This document shows, piece by piece, positions 48,670 through 58,147 of a stretch of DNA of 64,000 bases. Origin of the DNA: Pseudolabrys sp. GTDB taxonomy: Bacteria; Pseudomonadota; Alphaproteobacteria; Rhizobiales; Xanthobacteraceae. The stretch is taken from assembly GCA_029980465.1 (NCBI GenBank), contig JARYIJ010000001.1, positions 2,987,501 to 3,051,500 of the forward strand, given 5' to 3'. The notes below the pieces were generated by a model. That model ran no database searches and had not been told where the DNA came from. It worked only from the letters and a program-made list of their open reading frames with translations. The translations under genes were made by a program, and so were the position numbers. The first letter of the stretch is position 1, and each line of letters begins with the position of its first letter.

Positions 48670-50204
48670 AAGTCAGTATCCTCTTCCTCATCGGTTGCGG
48701 TCGCCAGCTTGGCGGCGCGATTGTGCTGCCAGACCGCCAATGCAACCGAAGCGACAGAGGCGGCGATCAAGCCACCGGAGATCGGCCGCGTCAGGAACAG
48801 CCAGGGATTGGCGTCCGTCGATACCGCCTGGATCAGGTTCGCCTCGATCTGATCGCCGAGCACGACGCCGAGGATGAGCGGCGCCAACGGAATGCGCCCC
48901 TTCACCATCGCGTAGCCGATGACGCAGAACAGCGCCAGCACGTAGACACCGTTCATGCTGTTGTTCAATGCGTAAGCACCAATCACGCACAGCACCAGCA
49001 CGATCGGGATCAGCATTGATTTCGGCATGTTGATGATATGCAGCCACACACGCGAACCAACCCAGATCACCGCGATCATCAGCGGCAGGGCGATCAGATA
49101 GGCGGCGTAGATACCGTAGGCGATCTTGGGATGCTGCGAGACGAACAGTGGCCCGGGCTGGATGCCGTGGATGGTCAGCGCTCCCATCATCACCGCGGTA
49201 ACGGCGTCGCCGGGGATGCCGAACGCCATGATCATCATTAGAGACCCGGCGACGTTGGCGCTGTTCGAGGCTTCCGACGCGACGATGCCTTCGGGAATGC
49301 CGGTGCCGAATTTCTCCGGCCGCTTCGAGAACTTCTTGGCCTGGTCGTAGGCCATGATGTTGGCGGCGCTGCCGCCGATCGCCGGCAGGACGCCGACCAG
49401 GATGCCGATGAAGGTCACCCACAGCAGGATGAAGGGCCGGCAGAGGATGTCCCGCCACACCGCCAGGTGCGACACGGTGAGGCTTACCTTCGTCGGCTTG
49501 GCCGGCTCATTGCCCGTGCTTGACCTGATCTGCTCCACGTCCGGCATGAGTTGCGCGAACGCGAAGATGCCGATCAGCACCGGCAGGAACGGAAAGCCTC
49601 CCTCGAGCTCGTGAATGCCCATCGTGAAGCGCTGTACGCCCATGATCGGGTCGGGGCCGACGATGGTGACGAGAAGCCCAATTGCGCCGGATAGCAGCCC
49701 CTTGGTCACCGATTTGCCGACCAGTCCGGCCACCATCGACAGCGCGAAGATGAAGAGGGCAAAGAATTCCCACGGCCCGAAAAACAGCGCGATCGACGCG
49801 AACGGCCCGGTCAGTTCGATAAGAAACAGGCCGCCAAGCGCACCGCCGATGAAGGCAGACCACGCGCCGACCCAGACCGAGCGGCCGGCTTGACCTTTCT
49901 TGGTCATCGGAAAGCCGTCAAATGTCGTCGCCACTGCCGAAGGCGTGCCGGGAATGCCGATGAGACTTGCCGTGATCGAGCCGCCGGCCGAGCCGCCGAC
50001 ATAGACGCCGATCATCGCTGCAAGGCCCTGCAACGGGTCGAGGCCGAAGGTGAACGGCAGCACGACGATCACCGTCATCGTGATGGTCACGCCGGGCAGC
50101 GCGCCGCCGATCACGCCGGCGATGGTGCCGACAATGAGCGGCAGCAGGTAGTGCCAATGCAGCACCACGCCAATGTGCTGGATCAGGAGTTCGTAATGGT
50201 TCAC
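48666..50204 (-). CDS. tctA: Tripartite tricarboxylate transporter large permease TctA
   Basis: Large membrane subunit of a TTT-type carboxylate importer, 512 residues with about eleven hydrophobic helices. The motif GGALPGVTITMTVIVVLPFT and VGVLPAIGGSAANI (Gly-rich repeats) are typical. The likely start is GTG 50204: GGAG lies 6 nt upstream and it forms a 4-nt overlap with the tctB stop; an upstream GTG at 50216 is also in frame. Works with TctB and a periplasmic binding protein; the substrate may be citrate or another carboxylate. Confidence 0.92.
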   Translation of the reverse strand: MNHYELLIQHIGVVLHWHYLLPLIVGTIAGVIGGALPGVTITMTVIVVLPFTFGLDPLQGLAAMIGVYVGGSAGGSITASLIGIPGTPSAVATTFDGFPMTKKGQAGRSVWVGAWSAFIGGALGGLFLIELTGPFASIALFFGPWEFFALFIFALSMVAGLVGKSVTKGLLSGAIGLLVTIVGPDPIMGVQRFTMGIHELEGGFPFLPVLIGIFAFAQLMPDVEQIRSSTGNEPAKPTKVSLTVSHLAVWRDILCRPFILLWVTFIGILVGVLPAIGGSAANIMAYDQAKKFSKRPEKFGTGIPEGIVASEASNSANVAGSLMMIMAFGIPGDAVTAVMMGALTIHGIQPGPLFVSQHPKIAYGIYAAYLIALPLMIAVIWVGSRVWLHIINMPKSMLIPIVLVLCVIGAYALNNSMNGVYVLALFCVIGYAMVKGRIPLAPLILGVVLGDQIEANLIQAVSTDANPWLFLTRPISGGLIAASVASVALAVWQHNRAAKLATATDEEEDTDF

Positions 50205-50677
50205 ATGCCGCTCCACGTTCCGCGGGGCAGCAGCACCGACAGGTAATCCTCAAACACAAAGAAGCAGATGGCGCTCGTCGCGATCGCGATGGCGACGACG
50301 AGCAGCCATCGCCGCGAGCTTTGCGGCCATTCCAGCGTGATTTGCAGCACCAGCATGAACAGGACGGTCGAGATGCGGAAACCGAGCTGGGGCAGCAGCG
50401 CGATGTAGAGGCCGAACAGGACGAAGGTCGCAAGCACGAGGCGATAGTTGGCCGCCGGCGCCGCCGAGGGCGCCGCCACGCGGGCCGCGCGGCCAGAGCG
50501 GATATCCGTCACAATCAACAGAATGCTGAGAAACGCGGTCAGTAGCAGGACGACACGCGGATAGAACGCCGGCCCGATAGGAACCATTTGGGCCGGCGGC
50601 AGTCCGAACGTCATGACAAGCATGACGAGGCTGATTGCGAGGCAAACCAGCCCCGATATGCTGTCGCGGGTCAGCAT
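50201..50677 (-). CDS. tctB: Tripartite tricarboxylate transporter small permease TctB
   Basis: Small membrane subunit, 158 residues, four hydrophobic helices. The block VPIGPAFYPRVVLLLTAFLS is family-typical. ATG at 50677 is selected because the hydrophobic N-terminus starts there and the preceding gene ends 2 nt away. It couples by overlap to tctA. Sequence in this family varies widely, so specificity cannot be read. Confidence 0.88.
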   Translation of the reverse strand: MLTRDSISGLVCLAISLVMLVMTFGLPPAQMVPIGPAFYPRVVLLLTAFLSILLIVTDIRSGRAARVAAPSAAPAANYRLVLATFVLFGLYIALLPQLGFRISTVLFMLVLQITLEWPQSSRRWLLVVAIAIATSAICFFVFEDYLSVLLPRGTWSGM

Positions 50678-50679
50678 TA

Positions 50680-51657
50680 TTATTCGCGTTTCAGCAAGCC
50701 GAGGTCCTTGGCGACCTCTTTGGTCTCCTGATCGGCTTTCTTCAGATACTCGGCATAACCTTGGGGGCCAAGATAGCTGACGTCGGTCCCTTGATTCAGC
50801 AGCGTCTTGGCGTACTCCGGATCCTTGGTCGCCTTGGCGCACGCGTCGTTGAGTTTGGCGATGATTGCCGGTGGTGTGCCCTTCGGCACCATGAGGCCAC
50901 GGCTGACAGCATACGTGACGTCGTAGCCCAGCTCTTTCATCGTCGGCACGTCTTCAAGTCCGGTGGTGCGCTTCGGCGCCATGTTGGCAAGGAACCGCAA
51001 CAGCCCGGCCTCGACCTTGCTCTTTTGCGTCAGGTTGGAATCGCCGACGTCGATATTGCCGCTAAGAAGCGCAGTCATGCGCTTCGCGGTGCCGTCATAG
51101 GGCACGTATTTGAACTTGATGCCGGCTGCTTTCGCGGCCAGCGCCATCGAGTATTGGCTGGTCGACCCGAGCGACGCACCAACCACGATCTGTCCCGGCC
51201 GCTTCTTGGCGTCCTCGACCAGCTCCTTGAAGGTCTTCCAGGGCGTCTTGGCGCCGACGGTGACGACCGAGGGAGTCGAGCTGACCATGCACACTGGATC
51301 GAACGCCTTGTCGTACTTGATGTCGGTCATGCCGCCGAAATAGACCGAATGGATGAAGTCGTGAGAACCGAACACGGTGTAGCCATCGGGCGGTGCCGTG
51401 GCGGCTTCGCGCTCGCCGACGGTGCCCGAGGCGCCGCTGACATTGGCGATCACCACCGGCTGCCCCAGGCTCTTTTGCAACAGCGAGGCGAGGGGCCGGA
51501 AGATCACGTCGGTGTCTCCGCCGGCTGCCCACGGCACGATCAACTTGATCGCCCGCTCTGGGTAATCAGCGGCGTGGGCAAAGCCCGTCAAAGTTAGAAA
51601 AACCGTGGTTGATAGCGCATACGCCAGGGCGCGCCGGCCCTGCTTGCTCGGCATCAT
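50680..51657 (-). CDS. tctC: Tripartite tricarboxylate transporter substrate-binding protein (Bug family)
   Basis: Periplasmic Bug-type binding protein, 325 residues. Signal peptide ends near residue 30 (TGFAHAADYP). Typical blocks are ERAIKLIVPWAAGGDTDVIF and VSGASGTVGEREAA, with MKELGYDVTYAVSRGLMVPK later. GGAGGAT precedes ATG 51657; a second ATG follows at once. It is first in the tctCBA operon. Confidence 0.92.
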   Translation of the reverse strand: MMPSKQGRRALAYALSTTVFLTLTGFAHAADYPERAIKLIVPWAAGGDTDVIFRPLASLLQKSLGQPVVIANVSGASGTVGEREAATAPPDGYTVFGSHDFIHSVYFGGMTDIKYDKAFDPVCMVSSTPSVVTVGAKTPWKTFKELVEDAKKRPGQIVVGASLGSTSQYSMALAAKAAGIKFKYVPYDGTAKRMTALLSGNIDVGDSNLTQKSKVEAGLLRFLANMAPKRTTGLEDVPTMKELGYDVTYAVSRGLMVPKGTPPAIIAKLNDACAKATKDPEYAKTLLNQGTDVSYLGPQGYAEYLKKADQETKEVAKDLGLLKRE

Positions 51658-51757
51658 TGAATCCTCCATCTGGCCTTGATCTTATTTTTTTGCGTCCCGG
51701 CCTGGACGGAGAAACGATAGCATTCAAACGCGCGGATTTGAAAGGGGTGGCCGGCGG

Positions 51758-52515
51758 TCAGTTCTTGAGCTTGTAGCCGGTCTTGAAAATCCAGCCGGTG
51801 ATGGCCAGGCAGATAGCGAGGAAGACGAGCGTCATCGCCACGCTGACGCCGATATGGACGTCCGAGATTTCGTAAAAACTCCAGCGGAATCCGCTGATGA
51901 GATAGACGACCGGATTGGCCAGCGCGATTTTTTGCCACAGCGGCGGCAGCACGCTGGTCGAATAGAACGTCCCGCCAAGGAACGTCAGCGGGGTTATGAT
52001 CAGCAATGGGATGATCTGGAGCTTTTCGAATCCGTCGGCCCAGATGCCGATGATGAAGCCGAGCAGGCTGAAGGTGATCGACGTCAGCAGGAGGAAGACG
52101 ATCATCCAGAACGGATGCGCGATGTGCAGAGGCACGAACAGCGCCGACGTCGCGAGGATGATGAGGCCGAGAATGATCGATTTCGAGGCCGCCGCGCCGA
52201 CAAAGCCGATCACGATTTCAAGGAACGAGACTGGCGCTGACAGGAGCTCGTAGATCGTGCCGATGAAGCGCGGGAAGTAGATGCCGAACGAGGCGTTCAT
52301 CACGCTCTGCGTCAGCAGCGTCAGCATGATGAGGCCAGGCACGATGAAGGCCACATAGCTGACGCCGTCGATGTCGGTAATCCGCGAGCCGATCGCCGCG
52401 CCGAATACGACGAAATAGAGCGCGGTCGAGATAACGGGCGAGACGATGCTTTGCGCCAGGGTGCGGCCGGTGCGCATCATTTCGGAGGTGTAGATCGCCC
52501 AGATTGCGCGATAAT

Positions 52516-52519
<4 letters not shown>
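51758..52519 (-). CDS. ABC-2 type transporter permease
   Basis: Inner-membrane permease, 253 residues with six hydrophobic helices. The N-terminal part [20 protein letters not shown] and the block [20 protein letters not shown] are typical of ABC-2/NodJ-like exporters. It overlaps the ATPase gene by 4 nt (ATGA). The cargo is unknown; such pairs export polysaccharides, lipids or drugs. Confidence 0.9.
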
Positions 52520-53442
<923 letters not shown>

Positions 53443-53513
53443 GGGTTCAATCCGGCGCACGGATATAGGCGGGCCGGAGCGGGCCTGCCACCCCTAAGTG
53501 TGGCGTTCCGGCA

Positions 53514-54173
53514 TCAGGGGAGCACCAAATCCGGCAGCCTCGACAGGCTGTCGACCATGGCGTCGGGCTTGCCGTATTCGTCGGGGAATTTGTTGCGGTT
53601 GATCCAGACGCAGCGGAAGCCGAACGTCGTTGCGCCCATCACGTCCCAGCGATTCGACGACACGAAGATCACGTCGCGCGGCTGGCATTTGAAATGATCG
53701 GTGACGAGTTTGTATGTCTCCGGACGCGTCTTGTAGATGCGGATCGCGTCGACCGAGATCACCGCGTCGAGCTTGTCGCTGATGCCGGCGGCCTCGACCG
53801 CGCCTCTGAGCATGGCTGGCGAACCGTTTGACAGGATCGCGGTGCGATGGCCGCGCTGCTTCAGCGTGGCGAGCGCCGCGCTCGCATCCGGATAGGCGTC
53901 GAGCTTGAAGTAGGCCTCGAGCAGCTTCGGCCTGAGCGCGCGGTCGACGGAGGGAAATCGGGCGAGCGCATAGTCGAGCGCGCGCTCGGTCAGCACCCAG
54001 AAGTCTTCGTACTGTCCGGTCATCGTCAGCATCCAGCAGTATTCGAGCTGCTTGAGCCGCCACAGTTCCGACATTCGATCCGCGTCGGGGCCGGCCGCAT
54101 CGCGACGACGTGCGATAGCGGCGTGGACATTGAACAGCGTGCCGTAAGCGTCGAATACATAAAGTCGCTGCAT
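53514..54173 (-). CDS. Haloacid dehalogenase type II (HAD superfamily)
   Basis: A 219-residue hydrolase close to L-2-haloacid dehalogenase. The nucleophile Asp8 lies in YVFDAYGTLF, motif II in ILSNGSPAML, the Lys in IYKTRPETY and the fourth motif in VFVSSNRWDVMGATTFGF. It removes halide from 2-haloalkanoic acids in characterised members, but HAD specificity is broad. ATG 54173 gives MQRLYVFDAY; an upstream start would only add unrelated sequence. Confidence 0.88.
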   Translation of the reverse strand: MQRLYVFDAYGTLFNVHAAIARRRDAAGPDADRMSELWRLKQLEYCWMLTMTGQYEDFWVLTERALDYALARFPSVDRALRPKLLEAYFKLDAYPDASAALATLKQRGHRTAILSNGSPAMLRGAVEAAGISDKLDAVISVDAIRIYKTRPETYKLVTDHFKCQPRDVIFVSSNRWDVMGATTFGFRCVWINRNKFPDEYGKPDAMVDSLSRLPDLVLP

Positions 54174-54278
54174 CGGGCGTCCTCGTGCTGCATCGCGGCG
54201 GACGATGGCAAATACGCGCCAAAAGCGCAAAGCCGCCATGCGGCCGGCCTCCGCGGGCACAGGCACGGACCGCGAAGG

Positions 54279-55670
54279 TTAGGACGGCGGCGGCTCGGTC
54301 AACAGCCGCGGCCGGTTCATGCCGCGAATATCGTAGACGCGGCCATAGAGCACGCCCTCGCGCCGAATATCGACTAGAACCGGCGCGGAAATCTTGTCGC
54401 GGCAATAGAATGTACCGAGCATCATCGCGAAGTCGGCTGTCTTGCGGTCCCAGGTCGTTTCAAATTGCGGGCCCAGTTCAACCTGTGCGCTACTCTGTGG
54501 CCCGCAAATTTCGACGATCCAGCGCCGCCCGTCGGGCGGCTTGAGGTGCATCGCATCGAGCTTCGCTTTCAGCGCGTCGGCGGTCTGCTTGAAGGCCAAT
54601 CCCCAATAATCCAGCATGAAGTTCTTGTGCGCCATTTTCACGCCGCCCGAGATCCAGTTGTAGGTCGAGTACTGGAACGGGTGCAGACGGACGATGTCGC
54701 TAACCGGGAGCGCGATGCCGCCCAGGAACACGACCGCGGCGGCCGTTATCCAGACCGCGCCACGGGCCCGTGCCCAGTCGAATCCCGCCGCGCCGGCAAG
54801 CCCGCCCAGAACGGCAAAAGGCGGCGCGACGAAGACGAAATGGCGCAGTCCATTGTAAAACGCCGGATGCGCCACCATCGCCAGCACGATCGGGAAGAAG
54901 GCGGCCAGCACGACCGCGAACAGCGCGCCGTTGCGACTCGGCGGGAATCGCCCACGCATGCTCGTCCAGACGGCGAACGCGCCGCCGCAGAGACCAAGCA
55001 CCAGCATGATCTCCGGCAGCTGGATGCCGAACATCACCGGCAAATAGCGTGCCGGCATGTCGGGCACGGAATAAAGCTGGCCCTCGAATAACTCACGCCA
55101 GGGCTTCTCGAAGAAATTGGAGAAGTAGTCGCTGGCATAGATCGGATTGAGCGGCTTGAGCACCGACCATGGCCATAGCAATCCCATCATCAGGTAGCCG
55201 ATCACGACTGCGGGCAGCATCGACCAGATAAATCCACCGAGGCGGCGCCAGGTGTCGCGCCGGCCGTCCTGAAGCTCTTCGACGAGCACCGTCAGCAGTG
55301 CAATGATCGCGACGAACAGCGTGACGGCGGCGAGAACGCGCGAGCCGAAACCGAGACCGATACCGATGCCGACGAACACGACCGTGCGGCGCGATGGCGT
55401 CGGGTACTCGTCGAGCCCGCGCACGACGGCGAGCAGCAGGATCGTCATCGCTGTCGCGAAAGGACCGTCCTTCGCGTTGATGTACATGTTGCCGTCGTAA
55501 AGCGGGCAGGTCGCCAGCAGGACGAGCGCGATCAGCCCGGCGACTGGACCGCCGAGGCGGTGGCCAATGCGCCAGGTTGCAGCCAGACCGGCGATGCCGA
55601 TCAGCCCGCCGACCAGCCGCCGTGTCTCGAACAAGGTGAACGGTAGCAGCTTGGCTGTGAGCGCCGACAC
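54279..55670 (-). CDS. Glycosyltransferase family 39-like membrane protein, start uncertain
   Basis: A membrane protein with about ten hydrophobic helices; the first clear start is GTG at 55670, giving 463 residues. Conserved-looking sequence, such as RDYGLGWDDFTHSQYG, NLFYYGGGYDVVSALTA, continues in the same frame upstream to 55920 but has no ATG, GTG or TTG. GT39 members transfer sugars from a lipid carrier. The D-D motif near the true start (GWDDFTH) fits the catalytic Asp of GT39. Real start could be CTG 55920, directly after the sod stop, or a missed base. The superoxide dismutase gene is upstream. Confidence 0.72.
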   Translation of the reverse strand: MSALTAKLLPFTLFETRRLVGGLIGIAGLAATWRIGHRLGGPVAGLIALVLLATCPLYDGNMYINAKDGPFATAMTILLLAVVRGLDEYPTPSRRTVVFVGIGIGLGFGSRVLAAVTLFVAIIALLTVLVEELQDGRRDTWRRLGGFIWSMLPAVVIGYLMMGLLWPWSVLKPLNPIYASDYFSNFFEKPWRELFEGQLYSVPDMPARYLPVMFGIQLPEIMLVLGLCGGAFAVWTSMRGRFPPSRNGALFAVVLAAFFPIVLAMVAHPAFYNGLRHFVFVAPPFAVLGGLAGAAGFDWARARGAVWITAAAVVFLGGIALPVSDIVRLHPFQYSTYNWISGGVKMAHKNFMLDYWGLAFKQTADALKAKLDAMHLKPPDGRRWIVEICGPQSSAQVELGPQFETTWDRKTADFAMMLGTFYCRDKISAPVLVDIRREGVLYGRVYDIRGMNRPRLLTEPPPS

Positions 55671-55920
55671 GACGTCGTAGCCGCCGCCGTAATAGAACAG
55701 ATTGACGAAGGAGAAGGCGCGCTGGTCCTTGAACCCGGAGCTGTAGAGTGACAGCAGCAGCGCGCCGTATTGCGAGTGGGTGAAGTCGTCCCAGCCCAGC
55801 CCGTAGTCACGAAACGTCAGGCAGACGACGACGACGTCAATGGCAAGAACGCAAAGCGCAATGCGGTCGGCAATTTTGCCGACCGCATTGTCCGTTATTG
55901 GACGCTCCGGAGTCGCGCGC
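55671..55920 (-). other. Coding-like extension upstream of the GT39-like start
   Basis: The frame of the GT39-like gene stays open from 55920 to 55670 and reads like the family N-terminus: a helix (RIALCVLAIDVVVVCLTF) then RDYGLGWDDFTHSQYGALLL. It begins with CTG straight after the sod stop TAA (55923-55925) and lies in the sod frame. No canonical start codon occurs in it. Confidence 0.6.
55860..55889. terminator. Hairpin after sod
   Basis: AATGCGGTCGGC-AATTTT-GCCGACCGCATT, a perfect 12-bp stem, about 35-60 nt after the sod stop on the minus strand. There is no T-run after it, so it is a weak intrinsic terminator at best. It lies inside the coding-like extension of the next gene. Confidence 0.4.
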
Positions 55921-55922
55921 AG

Positions 55923-56525
55923 TTACTTAGTCGCCGCGGCGTACATTTCCGCGACGTGCTCCCAATTCACCAGATGGTCGAGGAACGCCTTGAGGTAATC
56001 CGGGCGCCGGTTGCGGTAGTCGATGTAATAGGAGTGTTCCCATACGTCGCAGCCGAGGATCGGCGTCGCGCCGTGCACCAGCGGATTCTCGCCGTTCGGC
56101 GTCTTGGTCACAGCAATCTTGCCGTCCTTGACCGCAAGCCAGCACCAGCCGGAGCCAAACTGGGTCGCGCCGGCCTGTGCGAATTCTTCCTTCATTTTGG
56201 CGACAGAGCCGAGGTCGCTGACGATCTTCTTCTCGAGCGCGCCGGGAATCTTGTCGCCGCCGCCGTTTGGCTTCATCCATTTCCAGAAATGGATGTGGTT
56301 GTAGTGCTGGCCGGCGTTGTTGAAGAGGCCGGCGTTCTTGCCGTAGGAGGCTTTCACGATTTCTTCGAGCGATTTGCCTTCAAGGCCGCTGCCTTCGAGA
56401 AGCTTGTTGCCGTTGTCGACATAGGCCTTGTGATGTTTGTCGTGATGATATTCGAGCGTTTCGCGTGACATGTAAGGCGCCAGCGCGTCGTGGGCATAAG
56501 GCAGATCGGGCAGCTTGAACGTCAT
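55923..56525 (-). CDS. sodB: Superoxide dismutase (Fe/Mn type)
   Basis: A 200-residue dismutase. Metal ligands are visible at His27 (LEYHHDKHH), His74 (NNAGQHYNH), Asp160 and His164 (GCDVWEHSYYIDYR). The end HLVNWEHVAEMYAAATK is typical. GAGGAGGATGTG precedes ATG 56525. Fe or Mn cannot be decided from the sequence; Bradyrhizobium-type enzymes of this sequence are mostly iron. A hairpin lies after its stop. Confidence 0.94.
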   Translation of the reverse strand: MTFKLPDLPYAHDALAPYMSRETLEYHHDKHHKAYVDNGNKLLEGSGLEGKSLEEIVKASYGKNAGLFNNAGQHYNHIHFWKWMKPNGGGDKIPGALEKKIVSDLGSVAKMKEEFAQAGATQFGSGWCWLAVKDGKIAVTKTPNGENPLVHGATPILGCDVWEHSYYIDYRNRRPDYLKAFLDHLVNWEHVAEMYAAATK

Positions 56526-56850
56526 CACATCCTCCTCACTCGGGCGGGTCTTGGATAATTTGGCGTGTTTAAATGCAACCGGTGTGGCCGCGAAGAGTTC
56601 CATTCATTAGGCCGTGGAAAGGGGCGCGGCAATGTTTGTTATGCCGCGGCACGATGGAGCTCGCATCCGTCAGGGACGCTGGAAAATCTTGTGTTTCTTT
56701 AATAGCTTAGATGGATACCCGGCCATTAATCAAGTTTCAGGTCCTTTTTCGTAGTCGTTATGGTACGTGCGCTGTTCCGGCAAAATGTGAAGGCCGGCCA
56801 AAGAATAAGCCGCCGGGCTTCGGACCGGCCGACCTGAGGTTGCAAAAGGC
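56526..56850. other. 325-nt divergent gap before the proline-rich protein
   Basis: No gene recognised. It holds the promoter regions of sod (minus strand) and of the proline-rich protein (plus strand). An AT-rich block (TTGTGTTTCTTTAATAGCTTAG near 56690-56711) could be part of the latter. No clear consensus pair was resolved. Confidence 0.4.
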
Positions 56851-57855
56851 ATGTCGATCGTTCTCTACGTTCTGGGAATCCTCAGCGTGATTGCCGGATT
56901 GGCGGCGATCGCTTTCGGCATTCCGGTCAAGGAATTCAGTTTTGGAAACACGCTGATCGTTGCCGGCGTGACCGGATTCGTTGGTGGCCTGATCGTGGTC
57001 GGTCTCGGCGCGGTCGTGACGCATCTGTCTCGGGCTGTCGAGATGCTTGGTGCGCGTCCGCTGCAGCGGATGAGCCGTCCCTTGGAGTCCTTCGAAGCCG
57101 CAGCCGGTCCGGCGCGTGTTCCGTTCCCGACAAAGCCAAAGAGCGATGCCAAGCCGGCCGCTGAAATGCCGGTCTTCCCGCCGCGGCCCGTAACGGAAGA
57201 GACGAAGCCGGATGTCGGCGCGCCGCCGACACTGCCTAATCCGGATGTGGCTTCGGCGCCTGAGCCCGAAATGGCGCCGGCATCGCGGCCTGCGCCGGCG
57301 GCACCTGAGACGCCGGCGTTTCCGGTTCCGCCCAAAATACCGTCGCGATTTGCCGCGGCAGAGAATCATGGCTCGCCCCCATTCGAGCCTTTCAAGCGCG
57401 ACACGGTCAAGCCGTCCGAGCCTGCCGTATCCGTCTCGCCCGCGCCGGAACCGGACGCTTTCGGGCCGCCGCTTGAAGAACCGGCATCGCCCGAGCCGCC
57501 GCGCTCGTCCTGGCGCTCGCCGCGGCCTGATCGCCCGTCGTTCGATGACTTATGGCCGGCGGAGTCGTCGCGGTCTGCCGAACCATCGCGCGCCGAGAGC
57601 ATCCCGCGCGTAAATGAGCCGGCTCCGGGACTGAAGGTCGAAGCCGAGACTCCGTACGAACCGGTTCAAGCCGTCGCGCCGGAAGCGCCCCCCGAGCCCG
57701 AAGTACAGCCGGTGCCGATCCTCAAGTCGGGCGTCGTCGATGGTATGGGCTACACCCTCTATGTTGACGGCTCGATCGAGGCGGAATTGCCCGATGGCAC
57801 ATTGCGCTTCGCCTCGATCAACGAGCTGCGCGCGCATCTCGAGCGGAATGCGTAG
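56851..57855 (+). CDS. Membrane-anchored proline-rich protein
   Basis: A 334-residue protein of unknown function. Two hydrophobic helices near the N-terminus (VLYVLGILSVIAGLAAIAFG and LIVAGVTGFVGGLIVVGLGA) are followed by a long Pro/Ala/Glu-rich linker (about residues 90-285). The last 50 residues (VPILKSGVVDGMGYTLYVDG, then IEAELPDGTLRFASINELRA) look folded. GAGGTTGCAAAAGGC lies before the ATG. The architecture (anchor, stalk, C-terminal domain) is common in alphaproteobacterial envelope proteins. Confidence 0.75.
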   Translation: MSIVLYVLGILSVIAGLAAIAFGIPVKEFSFGNTLIVAGVTGFVGGLIVVGLGAVVTHLSRAVEMLGARPLQRMSRPLESFEAAAGPARVPFPTKPKSDAKPAAEMPVFPPRPVTEETKPDVGAPPTLPNPDVASAPEPEMAPASRPAPAAPETPAFPVPPKIPSRFAAAENHGSPPFEPFKRDTVKPSEPAVSVSPAPEPDAFGPPLEEPASPEPPRSSWRSPRPDRPSFDDLWPAESSRSAEPSRAESIPRVNEPAPGLKVEAETPYEPVQAVAPEAPPEPEVQPVPILKSGVVDGMGYTLYVDGSIEAELPDGTLRFASINELRAHLERNA

Positions 57856-57907
57856 TCGAAACTGCCTCATCCTGACGGTCTGACCGGTAAGGATGGTTTT
57901 CAAACTC

Positions 57908-58038
57908 GTGTCCCGGGCGCCGCGCAGCGTGAGCGAAGCGAAACGGTGCGCTGCAGACCCGGGCCCCCGATTTCTTGCATATAACCGGGGTCCCGGCTCT
58001 GCGGTGCACCACTTCGTGCTGCACCGCGTCAGGGACAC
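57908..58038. repeat. Dispersed ~130-bp inverted repeat, family C, copy 3
   Basis: Starts GTGTCCCGGGCGC and ends GCGTCAGGGACAC, with internal CGAAGCGAAACGGTGCGC, CCGGGCCCCCGATTT and ACCGGGGTCCCGGC. It occupies much of the gap between the proline-rich protein and a convergent gene. It is the longest of the three copies. Confidence 0.83.
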
Positions 58039-58147
58039 GTCGTTGATTTTGACGAGCTCTTTTCGAGTCAGACTGTGAGAAGCGTCGGACGTGCGTGGAT
58101 GAGGTAGTTCTATTCCATGTTCGAGACGCGCTATTTCGTAGCGCCGG

